A DNA stretch of 64,000 nt. It comes from Nocardioides phosphati. GTDB lineage: Bacteria > Actinomycetota > Actinomycetes > Propionibacteriales > Nocardioidaceae. How positions within the stretch are numbered: position 1 is the first letter of the stretch; every line of letters starts with the position of its first letter. Shown in pieces: positions 41,868 to 55,595 of the stretch. The notes under the pieces are model-generated. The model was given only the letters and a program-made list of their open reading frames with translations, did no database searches and was not told the DNA's origin. The DNA lies in contig NZ_BMNI01000010.1 of assembly GCF_014646375.1 (NCBI RefSeq), positions 1 through 64,000 on the forward strand, in the 5' to 3' direction. Made by a program: the position numbers and the translations under genes.

Positions 41868-42508
41868 CCACCGAGACCACGGTGACCAAGCCGAGCAACT
41901 GGAACGTCCCCAACGCGCTCACCACGCTGCGGATCGTCATGGTGCCGTTCTTCGGCTACGCGCTCCTGCACGACGGCGGCGACTCGATCGCCTGGCGCAT
42001 CGCGGCCTACGTACTCTTCGCGCTGGCGATGGTCACCGACAAGATCGACGGCGACCTCGCGCGCAAGCACAACCTGGTCACCGACTTCGGCAAGATCGCC
42101 GACCCGATCGCCGACAAGGCGATCACCGGCATGGCCTTCATTGGTCTCTCGATCGTGGGCAGCCAGTCCGGCGAGGCGTGGTACGTCGCGGGCGGCGAGA
42201 TCTGGTGGTGGGTGACGATCCTCGTGCTCGTGCGCGAGTGGAGCGTGACCCTGCTCCGCCTGTCGATCATGAAGGACGTCGTCATCCCGGCCGCGCAGCT
42301 CGGCAAGATCAAGACCACCGCGCAGGGTGTCGCACTCGGCCTGCTCTCCCTGCCGCTGGTCGCCGACGACCACGCCTGGGGCACCGTGGGCGAGGTCATC
42401 TTCTACGTCGCGCAGGTCATCCTCGCGGTCGCCGTGGCGCTGACGCTGTGGTCGGGCTACGAGTTCTTCCGCGACGCGTTCCGGCAGAAGCGCGCCCACA
42501 CCGCCTGA
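41864..42508 (+). CDS. pgsA: CDP-diacylglycerol-glycerol-3-phosphate 3-phosphatidyltransferase
   Basis: Membrane enzyme making phosphatidylglycerol phosphate. 214 residues with about six membrane helices. The CDP-alcohol phosphotransferase signature is intact: D-x2-D-G-x2-A-R-x8-G-x3-D-x3-D (DKIDGDLAR...GKIADPIAD, about 59-85). ATG 41864 overlaps the rimO stop (ATGA). In related actinobacteria cinA usually follows directly; here a 4.3-kb secreted nuclease gene lies between. Confidence 0.93.
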   Translation: MTTETTVTKPSNWNVPNALTTLRIVMVPFFGYALLHDGGDSIAWRIAAYVLFALAMVTDKIDGDLARKHNLVTDFGKIADPIADKAITGMAFIGLSIVGSQSGEAWYVAGGEIWWWVTILVLVREWSVTLLRLSIMKDVVIPAAQLGKIKTTAQGVALGLLSLPLVADDHAWGTVGEVIFYVAQVILAVAVALTLWSGYEFFRDAFRQKRAHTA

Positions 42509-42530
42509 CCTCTGCACCGGCGCGAGCCGG

Positions 42531-45500
42531 ATGGACGGAGCGGAACAGAGCCGGACGGATCCGGCGTCGAGGCCGGATCGTGACCTTCTGCTCACCCGGT
42601 CGTCACTTGGCAGGGCCAACCTCGGCCGGGTGATCACCTCCCGGGTCGCGGCCCCCGTCGCCGCGCTTGCGCTCGTCACCGCCCCTCTCGCCCTCGGCCT
42701 CGCCACTCCAGCACGGGCGGCCACGGCCGTCACGATCGCCGACGTGCAGGGCACCGGGACCGCCTCGCCGCTCGTCGGCCAGTCCGTCACGTTCCGCGGC
42801 GTCGTGACCGCGGCGTACCCGACGGGCGGGCTCAACGGCATGTACGTCCAGACCGCCGGCTCCGGGGGTGCTACGGACGCGACGCCGGGCGCCTCCGACG
42901 CGGTCTTCGTCTACGGCGCCAACAGCCAGCCTGCCGGGGTCACCGTCGGTGACTCCGTCGAGGTCACGGGCACGGTCAGTGAGTTCCAGGGGCTGACCGA
43001 GGTCACGCCGGCATCGGGTGGGGTCGTCGAGCTCGCCGACCCGCTGGAGGCGGTGACGCCACTCGCTGCTGCCTACCCCACGACGACCGTGGCCCGCGAG
43101 GCCCACGAGGGTGAGCTGCTCGCCCCGACGGACAGCTTCGCTGTCACCAACGTCTACTCCACCAACCAGTACGCCGAGATCGGGCTCGCGACGGGCGGCA
43201 AGCCGCTGGTCCAGCCGACGGAGGTCGCGCGGCCGGGCACGGCGGCGTACGACGCGGTGGTGGCGGACAACGCCGCGCGCGGGGTGGTGCTCGACGACGG
43301 CGCCTCGCTCAACTTCATGACCAACGGCTCGCCGAACCAGGACGTGCCGCTGCCCTGGCTCTCGCCGGCGAACCCGATCCGCGTCGGCGCCACGGCGACG
43401 CTGAAGGCGCCGGTCATCCTCGAGTGGCGCAACAGCACGTGGAAGCTCCAGCCGACGCACCGCGTGACCGACGCGGGCGCCGACGTCGCGACGTTCGAGG
43501 ACACGCGTGCGGCCAACGCGGCGCCGCAGCCGGTCGGTGGCGACCTGAAGCTCGGCACGTTCAACGTGCTCAACTACTTCAACACCACCGGCACCGACTA
43601 CGTCGCCCACGGCGGCACCTGCTCGTACTACACCGACCGCGACCAGGACCCGGTCACCGTCAACACCTGCACCGGTCCGTCGGGTGAGCCGGGGCCGCGC
43701 GGTGCCGCCGAGCTCGAGGACTTCCAGCGCCAGCAGGCCAAGATCGTCCGCGCCATCAACGGCCTCGGCGCAGACATCGTCTCGCTCGAGGAGCTCGAGA
43801 ACTCCATCAAGCTCGTCGGCGAGACCGACCGCGACGACGCGGTCCGCCAGCTCGTCGGCGCCCTGAACGACGCCGCCGGCGCCGGCACGTGGGCGTACGT
43901 CGCGTCCCCGGCCGAGGCGACCACGCCCGAGGCCGTCGCCCAGCAGGACGTGATCCGCAGCGGCTTCATCTACAAGCCCGCCACGGTGGCGCCCGTGGGG
44001 GAGTCCGACCTGCTCCTCGACACCACGGCGTTCGCCAACGCGCGCGAGCCCCTGGCGCAGGCCTTCAAGCCGGCCGGAGCGCCCGACTCCGCGGTGTTCG
44101 CGGTCGTGGTCAACCACTTCAAGTCGAAGGGCGACAGCAACCCGCCCGCGACCGGCGACAACGCCGCGGGTCCGCAGGGTGCGTTCAACGGCGACCGCAC
44201 GCGGCAGGCGCAGACCGTCGCGGCGTTCGCGCAGCACTTCGCGGCCGACCACGGCACCGCGAAGATCTTCCTGACCGGCGACTTCAACGCCTACTCGCAG
44301 GAGGACCCGGTCGTCGCGCTGCGCGACGCGGGCTTCTCGACGATCGACTCCGACCAGGCCGGCGACGACTCCTACTCGTTCAGCGGCCTCTCGGGCTCGC
44401 TCGACCACGTCTTCGCCAACGACGCGGCGAAGGCCTCGGTGACCGGCGCCGACGTGTGGGAGATCAACGCCGACGAGTCGGTCGCCTTCCAGTACAGCCG
44501 TGACAACTACAACGCGACGCAGTTCTACGCGCCCGACCAGTTCGCAGCGTCCGACCACAACCCGGAGCTGGTCGGCATCTCCACGGCGCCGCCCACCCCG
44601 GCGACCACCGACATCCAGGTGCTCGCCACCAACGACTTCCACGGCCGGATCAGGTCCAACGGCGCCGAAGCGGGCGCAGCCGTGATCGCGGGCGCGGTGA
44701 AGCAGCTCCGGCAGGCCAACCCCCACACCGTCTTCGCGGCGGCGGGCGACCTGATCGGCGCCTCGACGTTCGAGTCGTTCATCGCCCACGACAAGCCGAC
44801 GATCGACGCGCTCAACTCCGCCGGTCTCGAGGTCTCGTCCGTCGGCAACCACGAGTTCGACCAGGGCTACGACGACCTGCTGCACCGCGTGATGGCGCCG
44901 TACGACGCGCAGACCAACCCGTACGGCGGTGCCGCGTGGAAGTACATCGGCGCCAACGTGCACAAGCCGGGTGCGCCGCAGTCGGACCTGCTGGACCCGA
45001 CGTACGTCCGTGAGTTCGACGGCGTGCAGGTCGGCTTCATCGGAGCCGTGACCGAGCACCTCGACGAGCTCGTCGCCCCCGGCGGCATGGAGGGCGTCGA
45101 GATCGAGGACGTCGTCGCGGCGACCAACCGTGAGGCCGACCGGCTCCACGCGGCGGGCGTCGACGTGGTCGTGCTGCTCGTCCACGAGGGCGCGCCGACG
45201 ACCGACTGCGCGGCGATGGACGACGACCCGAGCTCCGACTTCGGCTCGATCATCACCGGCGTCGACGACAACGTCGACGCGATCGTCTCGGGACACACGC
45301 ACCTCGCCTACGACTGCTCGTTCCCCGTGGCGGGCTGGGCCGGGCGGCCGGTGGCCGAGCGGCCCGTGGTCTCCGCGGGGCAGTACGGCTACAACCTCAA
45401 CCAGCTCAGCTTCACGGTCGAAACCGCCTCCGGCGACGTCGTTGCGAAGAAGCAGGCGCTGCTTCCGCTGGCCGGCAGGTTCCCCGCGGACGCCGACACC

Positions 45501-46787
45501 CAGGCGATCGTCGACAAGGCGGTCGCGGAGGCAGACGTGCTCGGCGCCCGGCCGCTGGGCGAGATCGCCGGCCCGTTCAACCGCGCGAAGCTCTCCAGCG
45601 GCTCCGAGAACCGCGGCGGCGAGTCCACGCTCGGCAACCTGGTCGCCGAGGCGCAGCGCTGGGCGACGTCCTCCCCGGAGACCGGCAGCGCGCAGATCGC
45701 GTTCATGAACCCCGGCGGCCTGCGTGCCGACATGGTCGGCAACAACGCCGCCGGCTACCCGGCCGTGCTGACCTACAAGCAGGCCGCGACCGTGCAGCCC
45801 TTCGCCAACACGCTCGTCAACATGGAGCTCACCGGCGCGCAGGTCAGGCAGGCGCTGGAGCAGCAGTGGCAGCCCGCGGGCGCCTCGCGGCCGTTCCTGC
45901 GGCTCGGCACGTCGAAGGGCTTCCGCTACACGTACGACGCGCCCCGACCGGCCGGTGAGCGGATCACCGGCATGTGGCTCGACGGCGCGCCCCTCTCCGC
46001 GACCGGCACCTACTCGGTGACCGTCAACTCGTTCCTGGCCTCCGGGGGCGACAACTTCGGCGCCTTCGCCCAGGGCACGCACAAGGCCGACACCGGGCGG
46101 ATCGACCTCACCGCGATGGTCGACTACCTCGCGAAGTACGCCGCCGACGCGCCGCTGCCGGTCGACGCCGCGCAGGTCTCCGTGGGCGTCCAGTTCCCGG
46201 CGGGCGCGCCTGTGAGCTACGTGCCGGGCAGTGAGGTCGCCTTCGACCTGACCTCACTCGCCATGAGCACCGGGCCCGACCCGAAGGACTCCGCGGTCAC
46301 GGTCTCGCTCGGGGACCGCGAGCTCGGCACGTTCCCCGTCGACAACACGGTCGGCACCACGCCGGGCGACGAGTACGGCACCGCCTCGGTGAAGGTGGCG
46401 CTGCCCGCGTCGGTCACCCCCGGCAGGGTCGAGCTGACCGTCCGCGGTGCGACCACCGGCACCGTCGCCACCGTTCCCGTCACCGTTGCGAAGGCCGACT
46501 CGAGCGTCGTCGCCACGCTGTCGCCGGACACCGTCAAGGCGAAGAAGGGCACCGCGACGCTCTCGGTGAAGGTCGTGTCGTCCGTGCCCGCCACCGGACG
46601 CGTCGAGGTGTACGCCGACGGCCGGCTGCTCGGCACGGCCGCGCTCGCCGACGGCGCGGCGTCCCTCGTCGTCGGGCCCTTCCGGGACCCCGGCACGGTC
46701 ACACTCGAGGTCCGCTACCCCGGTGACGACCGCGTGAGCCCGTCGTCGACCACGACCGGGCTGCGCGTCGTACGTGGGAAGGTGTAG
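42531..46787 (+). CDS. Secreted ExeM/NucH-type endonuclease fused to a 5'-nucleotidase
   Basis: 1418 residues from ATG 42531; a GTG at 42630 would place a signal peptide (VAALALVTAPLALGLATPARA) right at the N-terminus and may be the true start. The order is signal peptide, an OB-fold-like domain (about 65-170), and an endonuclease/exonuclease/phosphatase domain. The latter has LKLGTFNVLNYF, SLEELEN, TGDFNAYSQEDP and SLDHVFAN (about 340-690). A metallophosphatase follows (LATNDFHGRI, AAGDLIGAS, VGNHEFDQG, VSGHTHLAYDC, about 697-960), then a 5'-nucleotidase C-terminal domain (MNPGGLRADM, SFLASGGDNFG) and Ig-like repeats. It should degrade extracellular DNA to nucleosides and phosphate. No sortase motif is seen. 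Confidence 0.88.
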   Translation: MDGAEQSRTDPASRPDRDLLLTRSSLGRANLGRVITSRVAAPVAALALVTAPLALGLATPARAATAVTIADVQGTGTASPLVGQSVTFRGVVTAAYPTGGLNGMYVQTAGSGGATDATPGASDAVFVYGANSQPAGVTVGDSVEVTGTVSEFQGLTEVTPASGGVVELADPLEAVTPLAAAYPTTTVAREAHEGELLAPTDSFAVTNVYSTNQYAEIGLATGGKPLVQPTEVARPGTAAYDAVVADNAARGVVLDDGASLNFMTNGSPNQDVPLPWLSPANPIRVGATATLKAPVILEWRNSTWKLQPTHRVTDAGADVATFEDTRAANAAPQPVGGDLKLGTFNVLNYFNTTGTDYVAHGGTCSYYTDRDQDPVTVNTCTGPSGEPGPRGAAELEDFQRQQAKIVRAINGLGADIVSLEELENSIKLVGETDRDDAVRQLVGALNDAAGAGTWAYVASPAEATTPEAVAQQDVIRSGFIYKPATVAPVGESDLLLDTTAFANAREPLAQAFKPAGAPDSAVFAVVVNHFKSKGDSNPPATGDNAAGPQGAFNGDRTRQAQTVAAFAQHFAADHGTAKIFLTGDFNAYSQEDPVVALRDAGFSTIDSDQAGDDSYSFSGLSGSLDHVFANDAAKASVTGADVWEINADESVAFQYSRDNYNATQFYAPDQFAASDHNPELVGISTAPPTPATTDIQVLATNDFHGRIRSNGAEAGAAVIAGAVKQLRQANPHTVFAAAGDLIGASTFESFIAHDKPTIDALNSAGLEVSSVGNHEFDQGYDDLLHRVMAPYDAQTNPYGGAAWKYIGANVHKPGAPQSDLLDPTYVREFDGVQVGFIGAVTEHLDELVAPGGMEGVEIEDVVAATNREADRLHAAGVDVVVLLVHEGAPTTDCAAMDDDPSSDFGSIITGVDDNVDAIVSGHTHLAYDCSFPVAGWAGRPVAERPVVSAGQYGYNLNQLSFTVETASGDVVAKKQALLPLAGRFPADADTQAIVDKAVAEADVLGARPLGEIAGPFNRAKLSSGSENRGGESTLGNLVAEAQRWATSSPETGSAQIAFMNPGGLRADMVGNNAAGYPAVLTYKQAATVQPFANTLVNMELTGAQVRQALEQQWQPAGASRPFLRLGTSKGFRYTYDAPRPAGERITGMWLDGAPLSATGTYSVTVNSFLASGGDNFGAFAQGTHKADTGRIDLTAMVDYLAKYAADAPLPVDAAQVSVGVQFPAGAPVSYVPGSEVAFDLTSLAMSTGPDPKDSAVTVSLGDRELGTFPVDNTVGTTPGDEYGTASVKVALPASVTPGRVELTVRGATTGTVATVPVTVAKADSSVVATLSPDTVKAKKGTATLSVKVVSSVPATGRVEVYADGRLLGTAALADGAASLVVGPFRDPGTVTLEVRYPGDDRVSPSSTTTGLRVVRGKV

Positions 46788-46798
46788 CCCGCGCTGGC

Positions 46799-46804
46799 TA
46801 GTCT
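46799..46804 (+). promoter_or_regulatory. -10 hexamer TAGTCT, leaderless cinA
   Basis: TAGTCT followed by 6 nt and ATG 46811. Confidence 0.6.
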
Positions 46805-46810
46805 CGGAGC

Positions 46811-47329
46811 ATGTCCGATGAGGAGATCACCGAGTCGCCGACGGTGGCCGCGCAGCTCGTCGCGACCCTCCAGGTGCGCGGCGAGACCGTCGCGACCGCC
46901 GAGTCGCTGACCGGCGGGCTCGTCGCCGGCGCACTCACCGCGGCGCCCGGGGCATCGAAGGTCTACGTCGGTGGTGTGGTCACCTACGCGACCCACGCCA
47001 AGGAGGAGCTGCTGGCAGTCCCGCCCGCGATCATCGAGGACCACGGGGTCGTCTCGGCGCCCTGCGCCGAGGCGATGGCCGCCGGCGTACGCCGTCTCCT
47101 GGGCACGACGTTCGGCGTCGCGACCACGGGAGTCGCCGGTCCGGAGACGCAGGAGGGCAAGGCGGTCGGCACGGTCTTCGTCGGGCTGGCCGGCCCCGGT
47201 GGCGTGGTCTCGGTGCAGCTCGATCTCGACAGCAGCCAGGACCGGGTGGCGATCCGCGAGGAGACGGTGGAGGCCGCGCTCGCGCTGCTTCTTGAACAGG
47301 TGCCGCGGGAAGAACCACGCCTCGGGTAG
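46811..47329 (+). CDS. cinA: CinA C-terminal domain amidohydrolase (PncC type)
   Basis: 172 residues comprising only the CinA C-terminal domain, which in PncC deamidates nicotinamide mononucleotide in the pyridine-nucleotide salvage cycle. Hallmarks are TVATAESLTGGLVAGALTAAPGASKVYVGGVVTY and GVATTGVAGPETQEGKAVGTVFVGL. The N-terminal MoCF-like domain of full CinA is missing, as usual in actinobacteria. The leaderless start at 46811 follows TAGTCT. It precedes clgR. Confidence 0.9.
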   Translation: MSDEEITESPTVAAQLVATLQVRGETVATAESLTGGLVAGALTAAPGASKVYVGGVVTYATHAKEELLAVPPAIIEDHGVVSAPCAEAMAAGVRRLLGTTFGVATTGVAGPETQEGKAVGTVFVGLAGPGGVVSVQLDLDSSQDRVAIREETVEAALALLLEQVPREEPRLG

Positions 47330-47332
47330 CGT
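47327..47332 (+). promoter_or_regulatory. -10 hexamer TAGCGT over the cinA stop, clgR promoter
   Basis: TAGCGT overlaps the cinA stop codon. It would start transcription near 47339, giving clgR a leader of about 24 nt that contains its AGGAG ribosome site. Confidence 0.4.
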
Positions 47333-47362
47333 TGCCCCCACCCGGAGAGATAGGAGATCGCC

Positions 47363-47659
47363 ATGGTGCTGTTCCGTCGAGTGCTCGGCGACGTTCTTCG
47401 TCACCAGCGCGTCGAGCGCGGCATGACCCTGCGCCAGGTCTCCGCGGGTGCCCGTGTCTCCCTCGGCTACATCTCCGAGATCGAGCGCGGCCACAAGGAG
47501 GCCTCCTCCGAGCTGCTCGCGTCGCTCTGCACGGCGATGGACGTCACGCTCTCCGAGGTGATCCGCGAGGTCTCCCACCAGGTCGCCCTCGAGGAGGCCG
47601 CGCTGGCCCCCATCCCGCTGCCGATCCGCACCGAGGCCGTCTCCACCTCCGCTGCCTGA
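47363..47659 (+). CDS. clgR: ClgR-type XRE family transcriptional regulator
   Basis: 98 residues with one XRE helix-turn-helix (RGMTLRQVSAGARVSLGYISEIERGHKEASSELL, about 19-52; I give it as landmarks). It resembles ClgR (Rv2745c), the activator of clp protease and recX/stress genes. In ClgR the short C-terminal tail, here ending AVSTSAA, serves as a Clp degron; small residues at the end fit that. ATG 47363 has AGGAG 6 nt upstream. The pgsA-cinA-clgR-recA neighbourhood supports the assignment. Confidence 0.88.
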   Translation: MVLFRRVLGDVLRHQRVERGMTLRQVSAGARVSLGYISEIERGHKEASSELLASLCTAMDVTLSEVIREVSHQVALEEAALAPIPLPIRTEAVSTSAA

Positions 47660-47664
47660 CGTCG

Positions 47665-48648
47665 TCAGAGAGGCAGGGTGCGTGCGCTCCGGAAGCGGCG
47701 CGGCGTCCCGTCGACCGGGTCGGTGAACTCCAGGTCGCTGGCCAGCAGCTGCAGGGGTGTCGTGAAGTCGTCGACGTCGGTCACGGTCACGTCGGGATAG
47801 AGCGGGTCGCCCACGATCGGGATGCCGAGTCCGTGCAGGTGCAGCCGCAGCTGGTGCGTGCGCCCGGTGCGCGGGCTCAGCCGGTAGACCGCAAGGTCGT
47901 CGCCCACGCGTGACTCCAGCTCGACCAGCGTCTCCGCGTTGACCGGCGCGTCGGGAACCACCGCGGCCTGCCACTGCCCGGCCGGCTTGGTGATGTGGTT
48001 GCGGACGACGGTCGGCTCGGCACGCGCTGCGTCGTACGGCGCGAGGGCGCGGTAGGTCTTGCGCGCGGTGCCGTCCTCGAAGATCCCCTGGTACGCCGCG
48101 CGCCACCGGCGTCCGGTCGTCAGCAGCAGCACGCCGGAGGTCACCCGGTCCAGCCGGTGAGCGGGGGAGAGCTCGGGCATGCCCAGCTCCTCGCGGGCGC
48201 GCACCACCACGCTCTGCACGACGTGGCTCCCGCGCGGGATCGTCGAGAGGAAGGCGGGCTTGTCCACCACGACGACGCGCTCGTCCTGGTGCAGGACGGT
48301 CAGCTCGCCGGGGACGACGGGCTCGTCGCGCAGGTCGCGGTGGAACCACACGAACGTGTGGGCGCGGTAGGGGTCGTCGGCGCGCACCGGCGTGCCGTCG
48401 GCCCACACGAACCGCCCCTCGGCGAGGAACCTGTCGACATCAACGCTGGGCTGCTCGCCCGGCTCGAGCGACGGGGTGCTCTCGGCAAGGGCGTGCAGAC
48501 CGGTCGCCTCCTTGCTGCGGGGCGGCAGCCGGTGCCGGAGCCAGTCACGCATCGACCCCTCGTGCTCCGGGACGGTGCCGGCGTGCGGCGTACGGACCCA
48601 GGCTGCGCTCAAGCCGTGGCGCAGGGGCAACGGGGAGCGGGGAGGCAC
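47665..48648 (-). CDS. RluA-family pseudouridine synthase
   Basis: 327 residues. The catalytic motif HRLDRVTSG places the nucleophile at Asp167. Other conserved parts are VVVVDKPAFLSTIP, the ARKTYRAL segment and RTGRTHQLRLHLHGLGIPIVGD. The N-terminal 100 residues lack a clear S4 domain. The RNA target (rRNA or tRNA) cannot be told. GTG 48648 is the start because a TAGGAT hexamer ends 6 nt upstream (leaderless). It converges with clgR; the stops are 5 bp apart. Confidence 0.87.
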   Translation of the reverse strand: MPPRSPLPLRHGLSAAWVRTPHAGTVPEHEGSMRDWLRHRLPPRSKEATGLHALAESTPSLEPGEQPSVDVDRFLAEGRFVWADGTPVRADDPYRAHTFVWFHRDLRDEPVVPGELTVLHQDERVVVVDKPAFLSTIPRGSHVVQSVVVRAREELGMPELSPAHRLDRVTSGVLLLTTGRRWRAAYQGIFEDGTARKTYRALAPYDAARAEPTVVRNHITKPAGQWQAAVVPDAPVNAETLVELESRVGDDLAVYRLSPRTGRTHQLRLHLHGLGIPIVGDPLYPDVTVTDVDDFTTPLQLLASDLEFTDPVDGTPRRFRSARTLPL

Positions 48649-48654
48649 CCGCAG

Positions 48655-48660
48655 ATCCTA
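48655..48660 (-). promoter_or_regulatory. -10 hexamer TAGGAT, leaderless pseudouridine synthase gene
   Basis: TAGGAT on the minus strand, 6 nt before GTG 48648. Confidence 0.6.
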
Positions 48661-48674
48661 GGCGCGCTCCGGGG

Positions 48675-49052
48675 CTACTCCGTCAGCCGCATGTACACGC
48701 CCCCGCCGGCCTCGAAGCCGAACGACTCATAGAGGCCCGTCGCGTCAGGGGCGGCGAACAGGCTGAGGTGGCCCGCGCCCTCGACCTGCTCGTGGGCGAG
48801 CAGGCGCTCCAGCAAGCGGTGCGCGACGCCGTTCTCCTGCTCGTCGGGATGGACCATGACGTCGACGATGACGACGTAGAAGCCGTCGCCGATCGCACGC
48901 GCCAGCCCGATGAGGCGGCTGTTGTCGTCGCGCTCGGTCGCCGTCGCGAGGGAGTCGCGCAGCGCCTCCGCGGCGCGCTCCGCGGACATCGTGGGCCACT
49001 CGACGGCCGCACGCAGGGCGACGTACTCGTCAGGGGTCAGCGTGGGCTTCAT
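48675..49052 (-). CDS. GNAT family N-acetyltransferase
   Basis: 125-residue compact GNAT protein. The acetyl-CoA binding core is VVIVDVMVHPDEQENGVAHRLLERLL (given by its ends; E-Q-E-N-G-V-A is the pyrophosphate loop), followed by HLSLFAAPDATGLYESFGFE. The substrate is unknown. ATG 49052 has AAGGA 6 nt upstream. It lies 26 bp upstream of the pseudouridine synthase start on the same strand, but that gene has its own -10, so co-transcription is optional. Confidence 0.82.
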   Translation of the reverse strand: MKPTLTPDEYVALRAAVEWPTMSAERAAEALRDSLATATERDDNSRLIGLARAIGDGFYVVIVDVMVHPDEQENGVAHRLLERLLAHEQVEGAGHLSLFAAPDATGLYESFGFEAGGGVYMRLTE

Positions 49053-49104
49053 GGTCTGTCCTTACCCGAACGTCGTGGATCGCAGGCGTATCGGGAGACC
49101 GGCA

Positions 49105-49870
49105 TCAGCGCTGGCAGCTGGGGCACCAGAAGCGGACCCGCTCGCGCCCCTGCTCGCCCTGCTGCTCGACCCGGACCGCCGTGCCACAGCGCAGACAGGC
49201 GCGCTGGCCGTAGACCCAGTGGGAGCGGCCGCGCCGGAGGTCGCCCGTGGTCGGCATGCCCGGATGCTCGCGATTGATCATCAGCAGCTCGCGGGCGCGG
49301 CTGACCAGGCGTGGGAGGGCGTCGACCTCGCGCACCGGGGTGGTCGGCAGGCGTCCGATGAGGAAGCAGAGCTCGGCTGCGTAGACGTTGCCGATGCCGG
49401 CGAGGTTGCGCTGGTCGAGCAGCGCCTCGGCGATCGGCCGGTCAGGGTCGGCCGACAGGCGCTCGACGGCGAGGGCGGCGTCCCAGTCAGGACCCAGGAG
49501 GTCGGGACCGAGGTGGCCGACGACGTCGGCCTCCCGCTCACGGGACACCAGCTCGACGATGCCGAGCGAGAAGCCGACCGCCTCCACCTCGCCGGCCCGG
49601 AGCACGACCCTCGCGGTGTGGGCGGGCTTGCGCCAGCGCGCCCCCGAACGACCGACGACCCACGACCCTTCCATCTTGAGGTGCGTGTGGAGGGTGATGT
49701 CGTCACCGATGCGGGTGAGCAGGTGCTTGCCCCGCGCGACCGTCTCGACGACTGTCTGGCCGGCGAGGTCGGCGGTGGCGTGGGCAGGCACCCGGAAGTC
49801 GGTGTGGGTCAGCACGCGCCCTGAGAGCGCCTTCTCCAGGGTGCGCGCCGTTCGCCACACCGCATCGCCT

Positions 49871-49878
<8 letters not shown>
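49105..49878 (-). CDS. nei2: Endonuclease VIII-like DNA glycosylase (Nei2)
   Basis: Base-excision repair glycosylase/AP lyase for oxidised pyrimidines. 257 residues. The N-terminal catalytic PEGD (Pro2, Glu3 after Met removal), the H2TH helix region (LLDQRNLAGIGNVYAAELCF) and the C-terminal zinc finger (CLRCGT...WCPSCQ) are complete. GTG 49878 overlaps the lhr stop by 8 bp, so it is co-translated with the Lhr helicase. Pairing of nei2 and lhr is known in mycobacteria (Rv3297-Rv3296). Confidence 0.93.
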
Positions 49879-54403
<4,525 letters not shown>

Positions 54404-54435
54404 GGCACCCATCCTTGCGGACGGCACCGACAACG

Positions 54436-54996
54436 TCAGTCGGCGTTGTCCGTCAGCTCGTCGGCCTCCCTGCTGTTGGCCTTCGCGACGCTGGCCGCGA
54501 GGGCCCGCGCATCGCGGTAGAGACCGGCCGTCTGCTCGGTCGCGGCGACGTCGTCGCTCGCCTCCAGCTCCTTGCGGTACGCCGCGACCCAGGCCCGCGC
54601 GAACCCTGCGTCGGACGCCTTCTCCAGGTCGGCGAAGGCGTGCGCGCCGGCGTCCTCCGACGCGTGGTCGCGGATCGTCGCCGGCACCTCGCGGCCCCAG
54701 TCGGTGATCCAGGTCGTCACCTGGTCGATCTCGGCGGCGCGCACGGTCCGTGCTCCGTCGAGGAACGCGGCCAGGTCGTCGCCGAGCGGGCGTCCGACGG
54801 TGACGTCGATCAGGGCGAACTCCCTCGACCGCTGCACCAGCAGGTCGCGGGCGAACCTGGCGTCCGCACTGTTGAAGACGGTGCCGTTGAGCGCGGTCGT
54901 GCGGGGCAGGGGCGCGGCCTTCTCCTCGCCGCAGGCGGCCAGGCCGGAGGTGACGGTGAGGGCCAGGAGGGCGGCGACCAGGCGGCGTACGGACAT
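54436..54996 (-). CDS. DUF305 family lipoprotein with altered histidine motif
   Basis: 186 residues. The signal peptide RRLVAALLALTVTSGLAAC has a lipobox (L-A-A-C, Cys about 22). The mature part fits DUF305 (ferritin-like four-helix domain): FNSADARFARDLLVQRSREF, REVPATIRDHASEDAG and AYRKELEASDD. In most DUF305 proteins the first helix carries a conserved H-H pair in the M-x-x-H-H position; here it reads VQRSREF, so metal binding is doubtful. ATG 54996 begins the signal peptide; the longer frame upstream is unlikely. It is downstream of nothing on its strand and 32 bp before lhr, so it may share a promoter with lhr. Confidence 0.75.
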   Translation of the reverse strand: MSVRRLVAALLALTVTSGLAACGEEKAAPLPRTTALNGTVFNSADARFARDLLVQRSREFALIDVTVGRPLGDDLAAFLDGARTVRAAEIDQVTTWITDWGREVPATIRDHASEDAGAHAFADLEKASDAGFARAWVAAYRKELEASDDVAATEQTAGLYRDARALAASVAKANSREADELTDNAD

Positions 54997-55067
54997 GGCA
55001 GGGATGGTGCCATGCGTGGCAGGAATCCCGGCGACGCACGCGCGACGTGGCTGGTTGAATTGACGGC

Positions 55068-55595
55068 ATGTCGACGCTGCAGCCGATCCCCGATGACAAG
55101 GACTGGACCTGGGTCCTGTCACGGCCCTGCCCCGAGTGCGGCTTCGTCCCCGACACGTGCGAGAGCCGTGAGTTCGGCGAGATGCTCCGGATCAACGCCC
55201 AGCGCTGGGCGGCCGTGCTCGAGCGGCCGGACGTCGCAGCGCGCCCGGAGGACCGGACGTGGTCGCCGCTGGAGTACGCGTGCCACGTGCGCGACGTCCA
55301 CCGGATCTTCGCCGAGCGCCTCGTGCTGATGCTGGAGGTCGACAACCCGCAGTTCCCCAACTGGGACCAGGACGCCACCGCCGTCGCCTCCGACTACGCC
55401 GCGCAGGACCCGGCCGTCGTCTCCGCGGAGCTCGTCGAGTCCGCCAACCACGTCGCCTCGCTGTACGACGGCGTCACCGGCGACCAGTGGACCCGCCTGG
55501 GCACGCGCAGCAACGGCTCGGTCTTCACCGTCGACACCATCGGCCGCTACCACCTGCACGACGACGTCCACCACCTGTGGGACGTGCACGGCTGA
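55068..55595 (+). CDS. DinB family protein
   Basis: 175-residue DinB-like four-helix bundle, a family of thiol-dependent or metal-dependent enzymes. The N-terminal RPCPECGF is typical of actinobacterial members. Three histidines on separate helices (ACHVRDVHRIF, SANHVASL, YHLHDDVHHLWDV) could form the usual metal site. Function is unknown; a detoxifying thiol transferase is one option. A TTGAAT hexamer 7 nt before ATG 55068 suggests a leaderless start. The stop overlaps the next gene by one base (TGATG). Confidence 0.82.
   Translation: MSTLQPIPDDKDWTWVLSRPCPECGFVPDTCESREFGEMLRINAQRWAAVLERPDVAARPEDRTWSPLEYACHVRDVHRIFAERLVLMLEVDNPQFPNWDQDATAVASDYAAQDPAVVSAELVESANHVASLYDGVTGDQWTRLGTRSNGSVFTVDTIGRYHLHDDVHHLWDVHG

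Noticed and set aside
42603..46082. 1159-codon minus-strand frame over the secreted nuclease gene
   Set aside because: Shadow frame; the plus strand shows coherent nuclease and nucleotidase motifs, the minus strand none.
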